DNA of 64,000 bases from Actinomycetota bacterium (lineage in GTDB: Bacteria > Actinomycetota > Thermoleophilia > Solirubrobacterales > Solirubrobacteraceae), in contig WLOQ01000002.1 in the NCBI GenBank assembly GCA_009699245.1, positions 186,001 to 250,000 of the forward strand, written 5' to 3'. Positions 9,921 through 17,874 of this stretch are shown one piece after another; the first letter of the stretch is position 1; each line of letters starts with the position of its first letter. A model generated the notes under the pieces. The model searched no databases and was not told where the DNA came from. It saw only the letters and a list, made by a program, of their open reading frames with translations. The translations under genes and the position numbers were made by a program.

Positions 9921-10930
9921 ACCGCGACGACCAGCGCCGCCGCCGGCGCGAACACCGCGTGGACGAGGTCGCCCGGCCGCGGGCCCTGCGCCGTGTCCAC
10001 CTCGGCCTCAAGGCCACAGGCCCGCACGCGTAGACGTCCGCCCTCCGGCACGACCGTGTCGATCCGGCCGGGGATGGCGTTCATCGCCGCATCGCCTGGT
10101 GACTGCGCCGAGAGGCGCACCTCCCAGGGGTGGATGGCCACACCGACGCGTCCCTGAGCGGGGGTCGCCGCGCGGATGACCGTCCCGTCGTCGAGGACCA
10201 CGCGTGCGCCCGCGGCGTCCGGCTCGGCGCTGCCGTAGAGCACACAGGCCCCGGTGAAGCGAGCGACGAACGCGTCGGCGGGCGCCTTGGTGAGCTCCTC
10301 GGCGGACCCGACCTGGCGCAGCGTCCCATCCACGAGCACGCCGATCCGGTCGGCGAGCGCGACGGCGTCGCGGTAGTCATGCGTGACGAGGAGTGTCGGC
10401 AGGCCGAGCTCCGCGAGGAGCCCGTGGAGCTCGGCTCGCACCTCGGCGCGCGTCTGCGTGTCGAGCGCCGAGAGCGGCTCGTCGAGCAGCAGGACGCCGG
10501 GGTCGCGGGCCAGCGCCCGCGCGAGGGCGACGCGCTGGCGCTCGCCGCCGGAGATCCCGCCCGGGCGCTGCGCTGCGAGATGCGCGATGCCGAAGCGCTC
10601 CAGGAGGTCGGAAGCGTGTGCGCCGCCGCCGAAGGCGACGTTGGCGCGCACGTCGAGGTGCGGGAAGAGCGCGTACTCCTGGAAGACGAACCCGACCGCG
10701 CGGCGCTCCGGCGCACGGTCGATGCCGTGCTCGCGGTCCAGCCAGACGTCGCCGCCGAGCGCGATGCGCCCGCGGTCGGGGCGCACGAGGCCCGCGATCG
10801 CGCGCAGGACGGTCGTCTTCCCCGCGCCCGACGGCCCGACGAGCGCGACGCGCTCGCGACCGACCCCAAGCGCGACACTCAGCTCGTACGAGCGGAGGGC
10901 GAGGGCGATGTCGACGTCGAGCCCGACCAT
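9917..10930 (-). CDS. modC: Molybdate ABC transporter ATP-binding protein
   Basis: A 337-residue ATPase that powers molybdate import. The nucleotide-binding domain shows Walker A GPSGAGKTT (32-40), the signature SGGERQRVALARAL (127-140) and Walker B VLLLDEP (146-152) with a switch histidine in LVTHD. The C-terminal 110 residues look like a TOBE/Mop-type domain (AIHPWEVRLS... then a second repeat), as in ModC. The start overlaps the end of modB by 52 bases. Neighbouring modA and modB and a regulator with a TOBE domain support molybdate (or tungstate) rather than sulfate as substrate. Confidence 0.88.
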   Translation of the reverse strand: MVGLDVDIALALRSYELSVALGVGRERVALVGPSGAGKTTVLRAIAGLVRPDRGRIALGGDVWLDREHGIDRAPERRAVGFVFQEYALFPHLDVRANVAFGGGAHASDLLERFGIAHLAAQRPGGISGGERQRVALARALARDPGVLLLDEPLSALDTQTRAEVRAELHGLLAELGLPTLLVTHDYRDAVALADRIGVLVDGTLRQVGSAEELTKAPADAFVARFTGACVLYGSAEPDAAGARVVLDDGTVIRAATPAQGRVGVAIHPWEVRLSAQSPGDAAMNAIPGRIDTVVPEGGRLRVRACGLEAEVDTAQGPRPGDLVHAVFAPAAALVVAV

Positions 10931-11703
10931 GCCGAGAGCACCTTGTAGGACAACAGGACACCTGCGCTGAGGACGACCAGCAGGATGGAGATCGCGAGCG
11001 CGATGTCGAAGTTCGCGCCGAGCTCCTCGTAGATCGTGAGCGTCAGCGTCTGCGTGCGGCCGGCGACGTTGCCGGCGAAGATGATCGTCGCGCCGAACTC
11101 GCCGATGCTGCGCGCGAAGGCCAGCACCCACCCGGCGAGCAGGCCGCTCGCGGCGAGCGGGAGCGCGATGCGCGCGAAGACGCGCGCCGGCCGGGCCCCG
11201 AGCGTTCGTGCGGCGTCGACGAGTGCCGGGTCGACGCCCTCGAACGCCGTGATGCCCTGGCGCAGGTAGAAGGGCCCGGCGACGAAGACCATCGCGAGGA
11301 CGACGGCCCACTCGCTGAACGGCAGGACGATGCCCGCGCGGTCGAGGCCGCTCCCGATGAGGCCGGTCGCCCCGAAGGCGACGAGCAGTGCGATGCCGGC
11401 GACCGCCGGCGGCAGGACGAGGGGCAGCTCCGTAAGGGTGACGAGCAGCGCGCGGCCGCGGAAGCGCCGCGTCGCAAGGAGGTAGGACGCCGGGGTGCCG
11501 AAGAGGACGATGGCGAGGTTCGCGACGATGACCGTGCGGACGGTGACCTTCAGCGCGTCGCGCACCACCGGCTCGCCGAGTAGCGACGGTAGGTCGCCGA
11601 GCGGCGCCTGCGTGAAGAGCGCGACGAGCGGCAGGGCCAGGAAGACGCAGACGATGCCGGTGCAGAGCGCGAGCAGCGCGGTGAAGCCTGCGCGGGCGGC
11701 CAT
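10879..11703 (-). CDS. modB: Molybdate ABC transporter permease
   Basis: A 274-residue membrane permease with about five to six transmembrane helices. It carries the permease-ATPase coupling loop (EAA-type motif) in VDAARTLGARPARVFARIALPLAASGLLAG, and the family-typical FARSIGEFGATIIFAGN. It lies between modA (3 bases away) and modC (52-base overlap). The C-terminal tail STSTSPSPSARTS is unusual low-complexity sequence that exists only because the frame runs into modC; the true end could be affected by a small indel, but nothing in the core suggests it. Confidence 0.9.
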   Translation of the reverse strand: MAARAGFTALLALCTGIVCVFLALPLVALFTQAPLGDLPSLLGEPVVRDALKVTVRTVIVANLAIVLFGTPASYLLATRRFRGRALLVTLTELPLVLPPAVAGIALLVAFGATGLIGSGLDRAGIVLPFSEWAVVLAMVFVAGPFYLRQGITAFEGVDPALVDAARTLGARPARVFARIALPLAASGLLAGWVLAFARSIGEFGATIIFAGNVAGRTQTLTLTIYEELGANFDIALAISILLVVLSAGVLLSYKVLSAWSGSTSTSPSPSARTS

Positions 11704-11706
11704 GGC

Positions 11707-12441
11707 TCAGGCCCCGGGGACCCCGAAGCCGGCGCCGCGCAGGGTCCGGCGGCCGGAAGCGGAGCGGATCCGCGCGAGCGTCGCGAGGGCGCCCGCGCGG
11801 TCGGCGCCGCGGCGGCGCACGACGCACGCCGCGTAGCGAATCGGCGGCTGCGCACGCCCGGGAAGCGCGATCGCGCGCACGCGCCGGGCCGCGATCCGCG
11901 CATCGGTCTTGTAGGCGAAGCCGGCGTCGGCCGAGCCGAGGGCGACCTTGCTCACGACGCCCGCAACGTTGATCTCGCTGCTCACGAGATTGCGCTGCAG
12001 CACGCCGGCGAGGCCGAGCCGCGCGAGTGCGCGACGGGCGTAGTCGCCCACGGGGACGCCGGGGGCGGCGACCGCGACGCGCTTGCGTGAGCCGTGGGCG
12101 AGGTCGAAGGCCGTGCGGATCCCCGCGGGGTTCGAGCGCGGGACGAGCAGCACCAGGCGGTTGGTGGCGAAGACCACCGGGCGCAGGCAGCCGCCGCGGC
12201 GATAGAGCGCCCACGGCTCGGCGGTGCTCGCCGACGCGAAGAGGTCGGCGGGGGCCCCGGCGCGGATCTGGGCGAGGAGGAGATTCGACGCGCCGAAGCT
12301 CCAGGTCGCCTGACGGTCGATCCGCGGGAACGCGTCACGCAGCGACGATGCGGCGAACACCGTCGTCGCCTGCGCCCCACCCGGGAGGACGAGCGCCACG
12401 CCCACGGCGACCAGCGCGAGGATCGTGGCGCGTCGCCTCAC
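11707..12441 (-). CDS. modA: Molybdate-binding periplasmic/extracytoplasmic protein
   Basis: A 244-residue substrate-binding protein with a signal peptide (hydrophobic 5-24, probable cleavage after AQA). Family motifs include VFAASSLRDAFPRI, the oxyanion-binding SFGASNLLLAQIRAGAPADLFASAS, and AYKTDARIA. There is no lipobox Cys at the cleavage site, so surface retention, if any, is not through a lipid anchor. It starts 4 bases inside the regulator gene (overlap 12438-12441) and is followed at once by modB. Molybdate versus tungstate preference cannot be told. Confidence 0.88.
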   Translation of the reverse strand: MRRRATILALVAVGVALVLPGGAQATTVFAASSLRDAFPRIDRQATWSFGASNLLLAQIRAGAPADLFASASTAEPWALYRRGGCLRPVVFATNRLVLLVPRSNPAGIRTAFDLAHGSRKRVAVAAPGVPVGDYARRALARLGLAGVLQRNLVSSEINVAGVVSKVALGSADAGFAYKTDARIAARRVRAIALPGRAQPPIRYAACVVRRRGADRAGALATLARIRSASGRRTLRGAGFGVPGA

Positions 12442-12824
12442 GCGGCGCCTTCGACCATCACCGACGTCGCCTTGACGACCGCCGTGGTCGGCTTGCCGGG
12501 CACGAGCCCGAGCTCCTCGACCGCGTCGCGCGTGATCGCGGCGGTGATGCGGAACGGCCCAGCCTCGATCTCGACGAGCGCCATCACGCCGTCGACCTCG
12601 ACGGAGGTCACCACTCCGGTGAAGCGGTTGCGGGCCGAACCCTGCGCGCCGGTGCGGTGCCGCCGCGGACGCCGCGAGAGGCGCTCGATCTCAGCGGCCG
12701 GGACGCGCCGGCGCCCGCGCTCGTCGCGCGTCGTCGTGAGCTTCCCCTCGCGATCCCAGCGGCGCAGCGTGTCGACGCTCACGCCGAGCGCGCGCGCCGC
12801 CTCTCCCAGCGTGACGTCATCCAT
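12438..12824 (-). CDS. HTH-TOBE molybdate-responsive regulator
   Basis: A 128-residue protein that joins an N-terminal MerR/excisionase-like helix-turn-helix (about 1-50: TLGEAARALGVSVDTLRRWDREGKL) to a C-terminal TOBE/Mop-like domain (about 62-125: RNRFTGVVTSVEVDGVMALVEIEAG). TOBE domains bind molybdate, so the protein probably senses molybdate and controls the operon in which it is the first gene. This is not classical ModE, which has a winged helix. A perfect inverted repeat starts four bases upstream of its ATG (12828-12848), consistent with autoregulation. It overlaps modA by 4 bases. Confidence 0.82.
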   Translation of the reverse strand: MDDVTLGEAARALGVSVDTLRRWDREGKLTTTRDERGRRRVPAAEIERLSRRPRRHRTGAQGSARNRFTGVVTSVEVDGVMALVEIEAGPFRITAAITRDAVEELGLVPGKPTTAVVKATSVMVEGAA

Positions 12825-12827
12825 CCC

Positions 12828-12848
12828 TACCTATGTATCACATAGGTA
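12828..12848. promoter_or_regulatory. Perfect inverted repeat, probable mod operator
   Basis: TACCTATGT (12828-12836) and ACATAGGTA (12840-12848) form a perfect 9-bp inverted repeat around ATC. It lies immediately upstream of the HTH-TOBE regulator gene and about 80 bases before the divergent MFS gene. It is AT-rich against a strongly GC-rich background, and its arms contain -10-like TATG/ACATA sequences, so a bound protein would block the promoter. Assignment to the adjacent regulator is inference. Confidence 0.65.
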
Positions 12849-12925
12849 CAAACGCGAGAAGTGAGGTGCCTTGCGAGCTCGGGCGCGACGCATCGCCGGG
12901 CCGCGGGCACGTACTGTGCGAGGGA

Positions 12926-14386
12926 ATGTCGCACAACGAGCTCGACCCGCATCACGCAAGGCGCTGGACCGTCCTGGGGCTCCTCGCCCTGACCCAGCTC
13001 ATGGTCGTCCTCGACGCGACGATCGTGAACATCGCCCTGCCGAGCGCCCAGACCGACCTCGGCTTCAGCGACGACTCCCGCCAGTGGGTCGTCACCGCGT
13101 ACGCGCTCGCCTTCGGCTCGCTGCTCCTGCTCGGCGGGCGCCTCGGCGATTACTTCGGCCGCAAGTGGGCCTTCATCATCGGCCTCCTCGGCTTCGCGAT
13201 CGCCTCGGCGATCGGCGGCGCCTCGGAGTCGTTCGGGATGCTCATCGCGGCGCGCGCGCTCCAGGGCGCCTTCGGCGCGCTGCTCGCCCCGGCCGGCCTC
13301 GCGCTCCTCTCCACGATCTTCACCGACCCCCAGGAGCGCGCGAAGGCCTTCGGCGCCTTCGGCGCGGTCGCCGCGGGCGGCGCGGCCCTCGGCCTCCTCC
13401 TCGGCGGCATCCTCACCGAGCTCCTGAGCTGGCGTTGGTGCCTCTACGTGAACCTGCTCATCGCGATCCCCGCGGCCTTCGGCTCGCTCACGCTGCTCCA
13501 CAACCGCGCGCATCCGGACCGGCCGCCGCTCGACCTCGCGGGCACCATCACAGCGACCGCGGGCCTCTTCTCACTCGTCTTCGGCTTCTCGAACTCGGCG
13601 ACCGATTCGTGGACCGCGCCGCTGACCATCGCCGCGCTCGCCGCCGCCGTCATCCTGCTGGCCGCCAATGTCGTGATCGAGTCGCGCGTGCGCTTCCCGC
13701 TGCTGCCGCCGCGCGTCATCGCCGACCGCAATCGCGGTGGGGCGTTCCTCGCGATGGGGCTCTCGGGCATCGCGATGTTCGCCGTCTTCCTCTTCCTCAC
13801 GTACTACCTGCAGAACACGAAGGGCTACACGCCGATCGAGACCGGCCTCGCCTTCCTGCCGCTGACGATCGTCATCGCGATCACGGGCATCCTCGTGAAC
13901 ATCAAGCTCCTCGCCCGATTCGGGCCGCGACCACTGATGACGCTCGGGATGCTCCTCGGCGCCGTCGCGATGTTCTGGGTCGCGCAGATCACCCCCGACT
14001 CGAGTTACGTCGGGCTGATCCTGCCGGCGCTGATCGTCAACGCCCTGGCGATGGGCCTCATCTTCGCGCCCGGCCTCGTGAGCGCCACGCACGACGTGCT
14101 GCCGACCGACGCCGGAGTCGCGTCGGCGACCGTGAACGTCATGCAGCAGGTCGGCGGGGCGATCGGCACCGCTCTGCTCAGCTCGATCTTCGCGAGCTCG
14201 GTCGCCTCGTACCTCTCCGGCAAGCCGGACACGCCCGCGATCACCGACCTCGCGAACGTCCACGGGTACACCGTGTGCTTCTACGTCGCGGGCGGCATCT
14301 TCCTCTTCGGCGCCGTGGTCGTCGGCCTCATGATGGAGTCCTTCAAGGTCGAGGACCCCATGGCGAGCATGACGGCCGCGGTCTGA
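12926..14386 (+). CDS. MFS efflux transporter, DHA2 (EmrB/QacA) type, copy 1
   Basis: A 486-residue transporter with about 14 hydrophobic helices. Motifs are LDATIVNIALPSAQ in helix 1 (the DHA2 acidic motif), GGRLGDYFGRKWAF (motif A), and RALQGAFGALLAPA (motif C region). These exporters expel drugs or other amphipathic compounds by proton antiport. The in-frame ATG at 12926 is chosen: TACTGT lies 8 bases upstream and AGGGA abuts it; the frame opens further upstream without support. The next gene is a close paralogue 14 bases downstream. No adjacent TetR or MarR repressor is seen. Confidence 0.88.
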   Translation: MSHNELDPHHARRWTVLGLLALTQLMVVLDATIVNIALPSAQTDLGFSDDSRQWVVTAYALAFGSLLLLGGRLGDYFGRKWAFIIGLLGFAIASAIGGASESFGMLIAARALQGAFGALLAPAGLALLSTIFTDPQERAKAFGAFGAVAAGGAALGLLLGGILTELLSWRWCLYVNLLIAIPAAFGSLTLLHNRAHPDRPPLDLAGTITATAGLFSLVFGFSNSATDSWTAPLTIAALAAAVILLAANVVIESRVRFPLLPPRVIADRNRGGAFLAMGLSGIAMFAVFLFLTYYLQNTKGYTPIETGLAFLPLTIVIAITGILVNIKLLARFGPRPLMTLGMLLGAVAMFWVAQITPDSSYVGLILPALIVNALAMGLIFAPGLVSATHDVLPTDAGVASATVNVMQQVGGAIGTALLSSIFASSVASYLSGKPDTPAITDLANVHGYTVCFYVAGGIFLFGAVVVGLMMESFKVEDPMASMTAAV

Positions 14387-14400
14387 GCCCCGGAGACACC

Positions 14401-15858
14401 GTGCCGCACCGCCTGCATCTCGACCCGCACCACGCCCGCCGCTGGCTCGTCCTCGCGTTCCTCTCGGTCGCGCAGCTGCTCGTGATCCTCGACGGGACGA
14501 TCGTCAACGTCGCGCTGCCGAGCGCCCAGGCGGACCTCGGCTTCAGCGACGACCAGCGCCAGTGGGTCATCACCGCCTACGCGCTGGCGTTCGGTTCGCT
14601 GCTCCTGCTCGGCGGGCGCCTCGGCGACTACTTCGGCCGCAAATGGGCCTTCATCATCGGCCTCCTCGGCTTCGCGGGTGCCTCGGCGCTCGGCGGGGCG
14701 GCGGGATCGTTCGGCGTGCTCGTGGCCGCCCGCGGACTCCAGGGTGTCTTCGCCGCGCTGCTCGCACCGGCGGCGATGGCGCTCGTCTCGACGATCTTCA
14801 CGGACCCGGTCGAGCGCGGGAAGGCCTTCGGGCTCTTCGGCGTGGTCGGCGCCGGCGGCGGCGCCATCGGCCTCATCCTCGGCGGCGTCCTGACGGAGTG
14901 GCTGTCGTGGCGCTGGTGCCTCTACGTGAACCTCTTCATCGCGCTGCCCGCGGTGTTCGGCGCCGCGAGCCTCATCCACAACCAACCGCATCCCGACCGG
15001 CCGCCGCTCGACCTCGCAGGCACTGTCACCGCCACCGGCGGGCTCTTCGCGCTCGTCTTTGGCTTCTCGAACTCCGCGACCGACTCGTGGAGCGCGCCGC
15101 TGACGATCGCGGCGTTCGCGATCGCCGTCGTCCTGCTGATCGCGAACGTCATCATCGAGTCGCGCGTGCGCTTCCCGCTGCTGCCGCCGCACGTGGTCCT
15201 GAACCGCGCGCGCGGCGGGAGCTTCATCGCGATCGGCATCGTTGGGGTCGCCGGCTTCGTCTACTTCCTCTTCCTCACGTATTACCTCCAGGGCACGCTC
15301 GGGCTGAGCCCCATCCAGACCGGGTTCGCCTTCATGCCGCTGCCGCTCCTCATCGGTCCGGTCGGGATGGCCGCCAACGTCTTCCTGCTGCGGCGCGTCG
15401 GGCCGCGACCGCTGATCACCACCGGCCTCCTGCTCGGGATGGTCGCGATGGTGATCTTCGCCCAGGCGGACGCGCAGTCGAGCTTCTGGGGCCTCATCCT
15501 CCCCGGCCTCATCGTCGTCGGTGTCGGGATGGGCCTCATCTTCGGCCCGGGCCTTGCGACCGCGACGTACGGCGTCGCCCCGACCGACGCGGGCGTCGCC
15601 TCGGCGACCGCGAACGTCGTCGAGCGCATCGGCGGCGCGGTCGGCACCGCGCTCGTCAGCTCGATCTTCGCGACGGTCGTCGCGAGCTATATCTCGAGCC
15701 GCACCGACACTGCACAGGTGGCCGCCGACGCTGCCGTCCAGGGGTACCACGTCGCCTTCTACATCGCCGGCGGCTTCTACCTCGTCGGCGCGGTCCTCGT
15801 CGCCACGATCATGGAGCGCATCCGCTTCGAGGAGCCGGTCGAACTGGCCGTCGCCTGA
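14401..15858 (+). CDS. MFS efflux transporter, DHA2 type, copy 2
   Basis: A 485-residue paralogue of the preceding gene, matching it along its whole length (for example DPHHARRW, PSAQxDLGFSDDxRQWV, DYFGRKWAFIIGLLGF, SWRWCLYVNL, HPDRPPLDLAGT and FGFSNSATDSW occur in both). The start is the GTG at 14401, with CGGAGA seven bases ahead, 14 bases after copy 1 stops. The two genes are therefore a tandem duplication transcribed together. Differences gather in the last third, including the LPLTIVIAITG versus MPLPLLIGPVG segment, which may alter substrate range. Confidence 0.88.
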   Translation: MPHRLHLDPHHARRWLVLAFLSVAQLLVILDGTIVNVALPSAQADLGFSDDQRQWVITAYALAFGSLLLLGGRLGDYFGRKWAFIIGLLGFAGASALGGAAGSFGVLVAARGLQGVFAALLAPAAMALVSTIFTDPVERGKAFGLFGVVGAGGGAIGLILGGVLTEWLSWRWCLYVNLFIALPAVFGAASLIHNQPHPDRPPLDLAGTVTATGGLFALVFGFSNSATDSWSAPLTIAAFAIAVVLLIANVIIESRVRFPLLPPHVVLNRARGGSFIAIGIVGVAGFVYFLFLTYYLQGTLGLSPIQTGFAFMPLPLLIGPVGMAANVFLLRRVGPRPLITTGLLLGMVAMVIFAQADAQSSFWGLILPGLIVVGVGMGLIFGPGLATATYGVAPTDAGVASATANVVERIGGAVGTALVSSIFATVVASYISSRTDTAQVAADAAVQGYHVAFYIAGGFYLVGAVLVATIMERIRFEEPVELAVA

Positions 15859-15865
15859 GCGTCGC

Positions 15866-16635
15866 TCAGGAGCCCCAGCCGAGTCGCGGATCGAGGAGTT
15901 CGATCCCGCGCTCGTCCAGATACTTGTCCGGCACTGCGTCATTGGTCGTGATGCTCAGCGCCGTCGCGGGGAGCAGCCGGTCGGCGAGCCGCAGCGCGAT
16001 CGAGGGCGCACGCCAGCTCAGGCGCTCGGTCCAGACGACGCGCATGCCGCCGGCCTCGCGGCGCAGCCAGCCGAAGCGGTAGCGCGTCCCCACGAGGCTG
16101 ACGGGAACACCGGGCTCCGCGGCGCTGACGACGACGGCGGGGCCGCGCCCGGAGATCCTGCGCGCGCCGATCACGCTGCCCACGACATAGGCGACGCGCC
16201 CCGGCGTCGTCACCGTCTGCGTTGCGACGACGGGCGCGAGCAGCCGCGGCGGCCGGCCCGGCGTGCGCACGTAGACACCGCGGCGTGCCACACCGGCGCC
16301 GCGCCGCACGAACGCCCAGACGCCTTGGCGCACGCTCGGCGCCGTCTCGCTGGCCGCCGCGGTGGAGATCGTCGCGACGCGGCGCTCGCTGCTCGACGCG
16401 GGGTCGAAGCGGTAGACGTCGCAGCCGGTGCGGGCCCAGATCCGGTTTCGACGGTGAGCGGGGCACGGCTGCCGCTGGCGTTGAACACCTGCACCGACCC
16501 GCGCGGACTGAGCGCGGCGTCGGCGGCGTGGGAGTGCGAGGCGGGCGCGTGCTCGCCGGTCGCCACGGACGTCGCCTGCCCCGCCACGAGGACAATGAGC
16601 GCTACGAGGGCCGGGGGAAGGAGCCTCCGCCGCAT
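15866..16635 (-). pseudogene. Secreted protein, apparently frameshifted
   Basis: Two frames together make one plausible exported protein. The 5' part (from ATG 16635) encodes a signal peptide, MRRRLLPPALVALIVLVAG, and a short mature stretch to about GSVQVFNASGSRAP. After about 16460 that frame becomes Arg/Ser-rich nonsense, while the -1 frame turns protein-like: RIWARTGCDVYRFDP... through WAFVRRGAG to the stop at 15866. A single missing base between about 16440 and 16500 would explain this. I do not recognise the family. It may be a true pseudogene or a sequencing error; the downstream frame alone could start at 16333. Confidence 0.55.
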
Positions 16636-16692
16636 CCTCCTATTGGAGCAGAAGCGCGATGCACCGCCCGCCGGTCCGACGCCGCGGCGCGG

Positions 16693-17808
16693 CTATCGGA
16701 CGCGGAGCTTCACCGTCGACACAGCGTGCTGGCCGTCCGCGGTATCGACGTGCAGCACAAGCGCGTAGGCCCCCTTCGGCGCCTTCCTCCCGGCGAGCCT
16801 GCCGTTCCAGCCGATCACGTTGCTCCCGGCCTTCGCCGCCTTGCCGGTGACCTTCGCCACGGTGCGCCCCTTGCGCACGACGTACAGGCTCGCGACGCCC
16901 GCGCCGGTCGCGACGTAGTTCACGGACACCCGCCGTCCGCGCCGCGTGCTGAGGCTCGTGCGCAGCGGCGCCAGCAAGAGCTTGAAGCTCGTCGCCCCGG
17001 GGGCGCCGGCGGGGCCCTGCATCCCCGTCGCGATCTCCGTCGTCGCCGTGCCGTTGACCGTGTTGCCGACGATCCGGTTGTCCGTATAGGAGTTGAGGAC
17101 ACCGCCAGCGACGGCCTCGATGCCGAGGGTGTTGCCGAAGATCGTGCTGCCGGTGATCCATGCGGTCCCGCCGGCACCGACGCTCACGCCGGTGCCGCTG
17201 TGCTGGATCGTGCTGTCCGCGACCATCACGGACGCGAGCTTCGTCGCCGCCGGCGTGACCTTGATACCGCCGAGGGTGGCGTTCGTGATGTCGACCCGGT
17301 TGATGAGCACCTGCACGTTCTCGGTGGCGCTCACGTCGACGCCCCATTGCGCGAGGCTGGCGATCGAGCTGTCCTCGATGCGCACCGACCGCGCCCTGAG
17401 GATCCGCACGGCATTGAGGCCGTCGCCGTAGCCGTGGAAGTCGATCCCGCGCAGCACGACGTCATCGGTCGCCGCGGCGTTGATGAGGACGCCGTTGGTC
17501 CCGCTGTGCAGCACGCCGCCGCGGTAGGTCGTGCTGAGGTCGATCGTGATCGCCTTCGTGATCGTGACCGTGCCGAAGCCACCGGGGTCGAGCGCATTGA
17601 TCTCGCCGCCGGCGGCCGTTTTGGTGATGGCACCGGCGAGGGTCTTACACGGAGCGGTGCGCGAGCACGGGTTGGCGTCGTCGCCCACGCCGGAGATCCA
17701 CGTGCGGGTCGCCTGTGCGCCGGCTTGGGATGCGAGCACGAGCAGCAGCGCGACGAGCACAGCGAGGGCGAGCGCCGCGCGTCCTGCGCGGCGGAGCGGA
17801 GCGATCAC
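16693..17808 (-). CDS. Secreted right-handed parallel beta-helix protein
   Basis: A 371-residue exported protein. A long signal segment covers about 8-32. The next stretch (TWISGVGDDANPCSRTAPCKTLAGAI, then TAAGGEINALDPGGFG) is the typical opening of beta-helix proteins with a disulfide-bonded cap, followed by stacked turns with Asn/Asp/Gly (about 80-250). A short collagen-like GMQGPAGAPGA precedes a C-terminal Ig-like domain (about 275-371) resembling FlgD-type folds. Such proteins bind or cleave polysaccharides; no catalytic residues can be assigned. It diverges from the arylsulfotransferase-like gene. Confidence 0.78.
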   Translation of the reverse strand: MIAPLRRAGRAALALAVLVALLLVLASQAGAQATRTWISGVGDDANPCSRTAPCKTLAGAITKTAAGGEINALDPGGFGTVTITKAITIDLSTTYRGGVLHSGTNGVLINAAATDDVVLRGIDFHGYGDGLNAVRILRARSVRIEDSSIASLAQWGVDVSATENVQVLINRVDITNATLGGIKVTPAATKLASVMVADSTIQHSGTGVSVGAGGTAWITGSTIFGNTLGIEAVAGGVLNSYTDNRIVGNTVNGTATTEIATGMQGPAGAPGATSFKLLLAPLRTSLSTRRGRRVSVNYVATGAGVASLYVVRKGRTVAKVTGKAAKAGSNVIGWNGRLAGRKAPKGAYALVLHVDTADGQHAVSTVKLRVR

Positions 17809-17874
17809 GGCGACGACACTACTCCCGAGCGCCGCAGCAGCGCGACGGCAGGCCGGGCTCTACGATCCGGCGCC

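Noticed and set aside
12871-15858. 995-codon plus-strand frame spanning both MFS genes
   Set aside because: Its first 510 codons are an out-of-frame reading of MFS copy 1; only the part from 14401 is real.
14281-15942. Minus-strand open frame of about 550 codons opposite the second MFS gene
   Set aside because: Highly charged low-complexity translation (runs of Glu, Asp, Arg), antisense to a clear 14-helix transporter.
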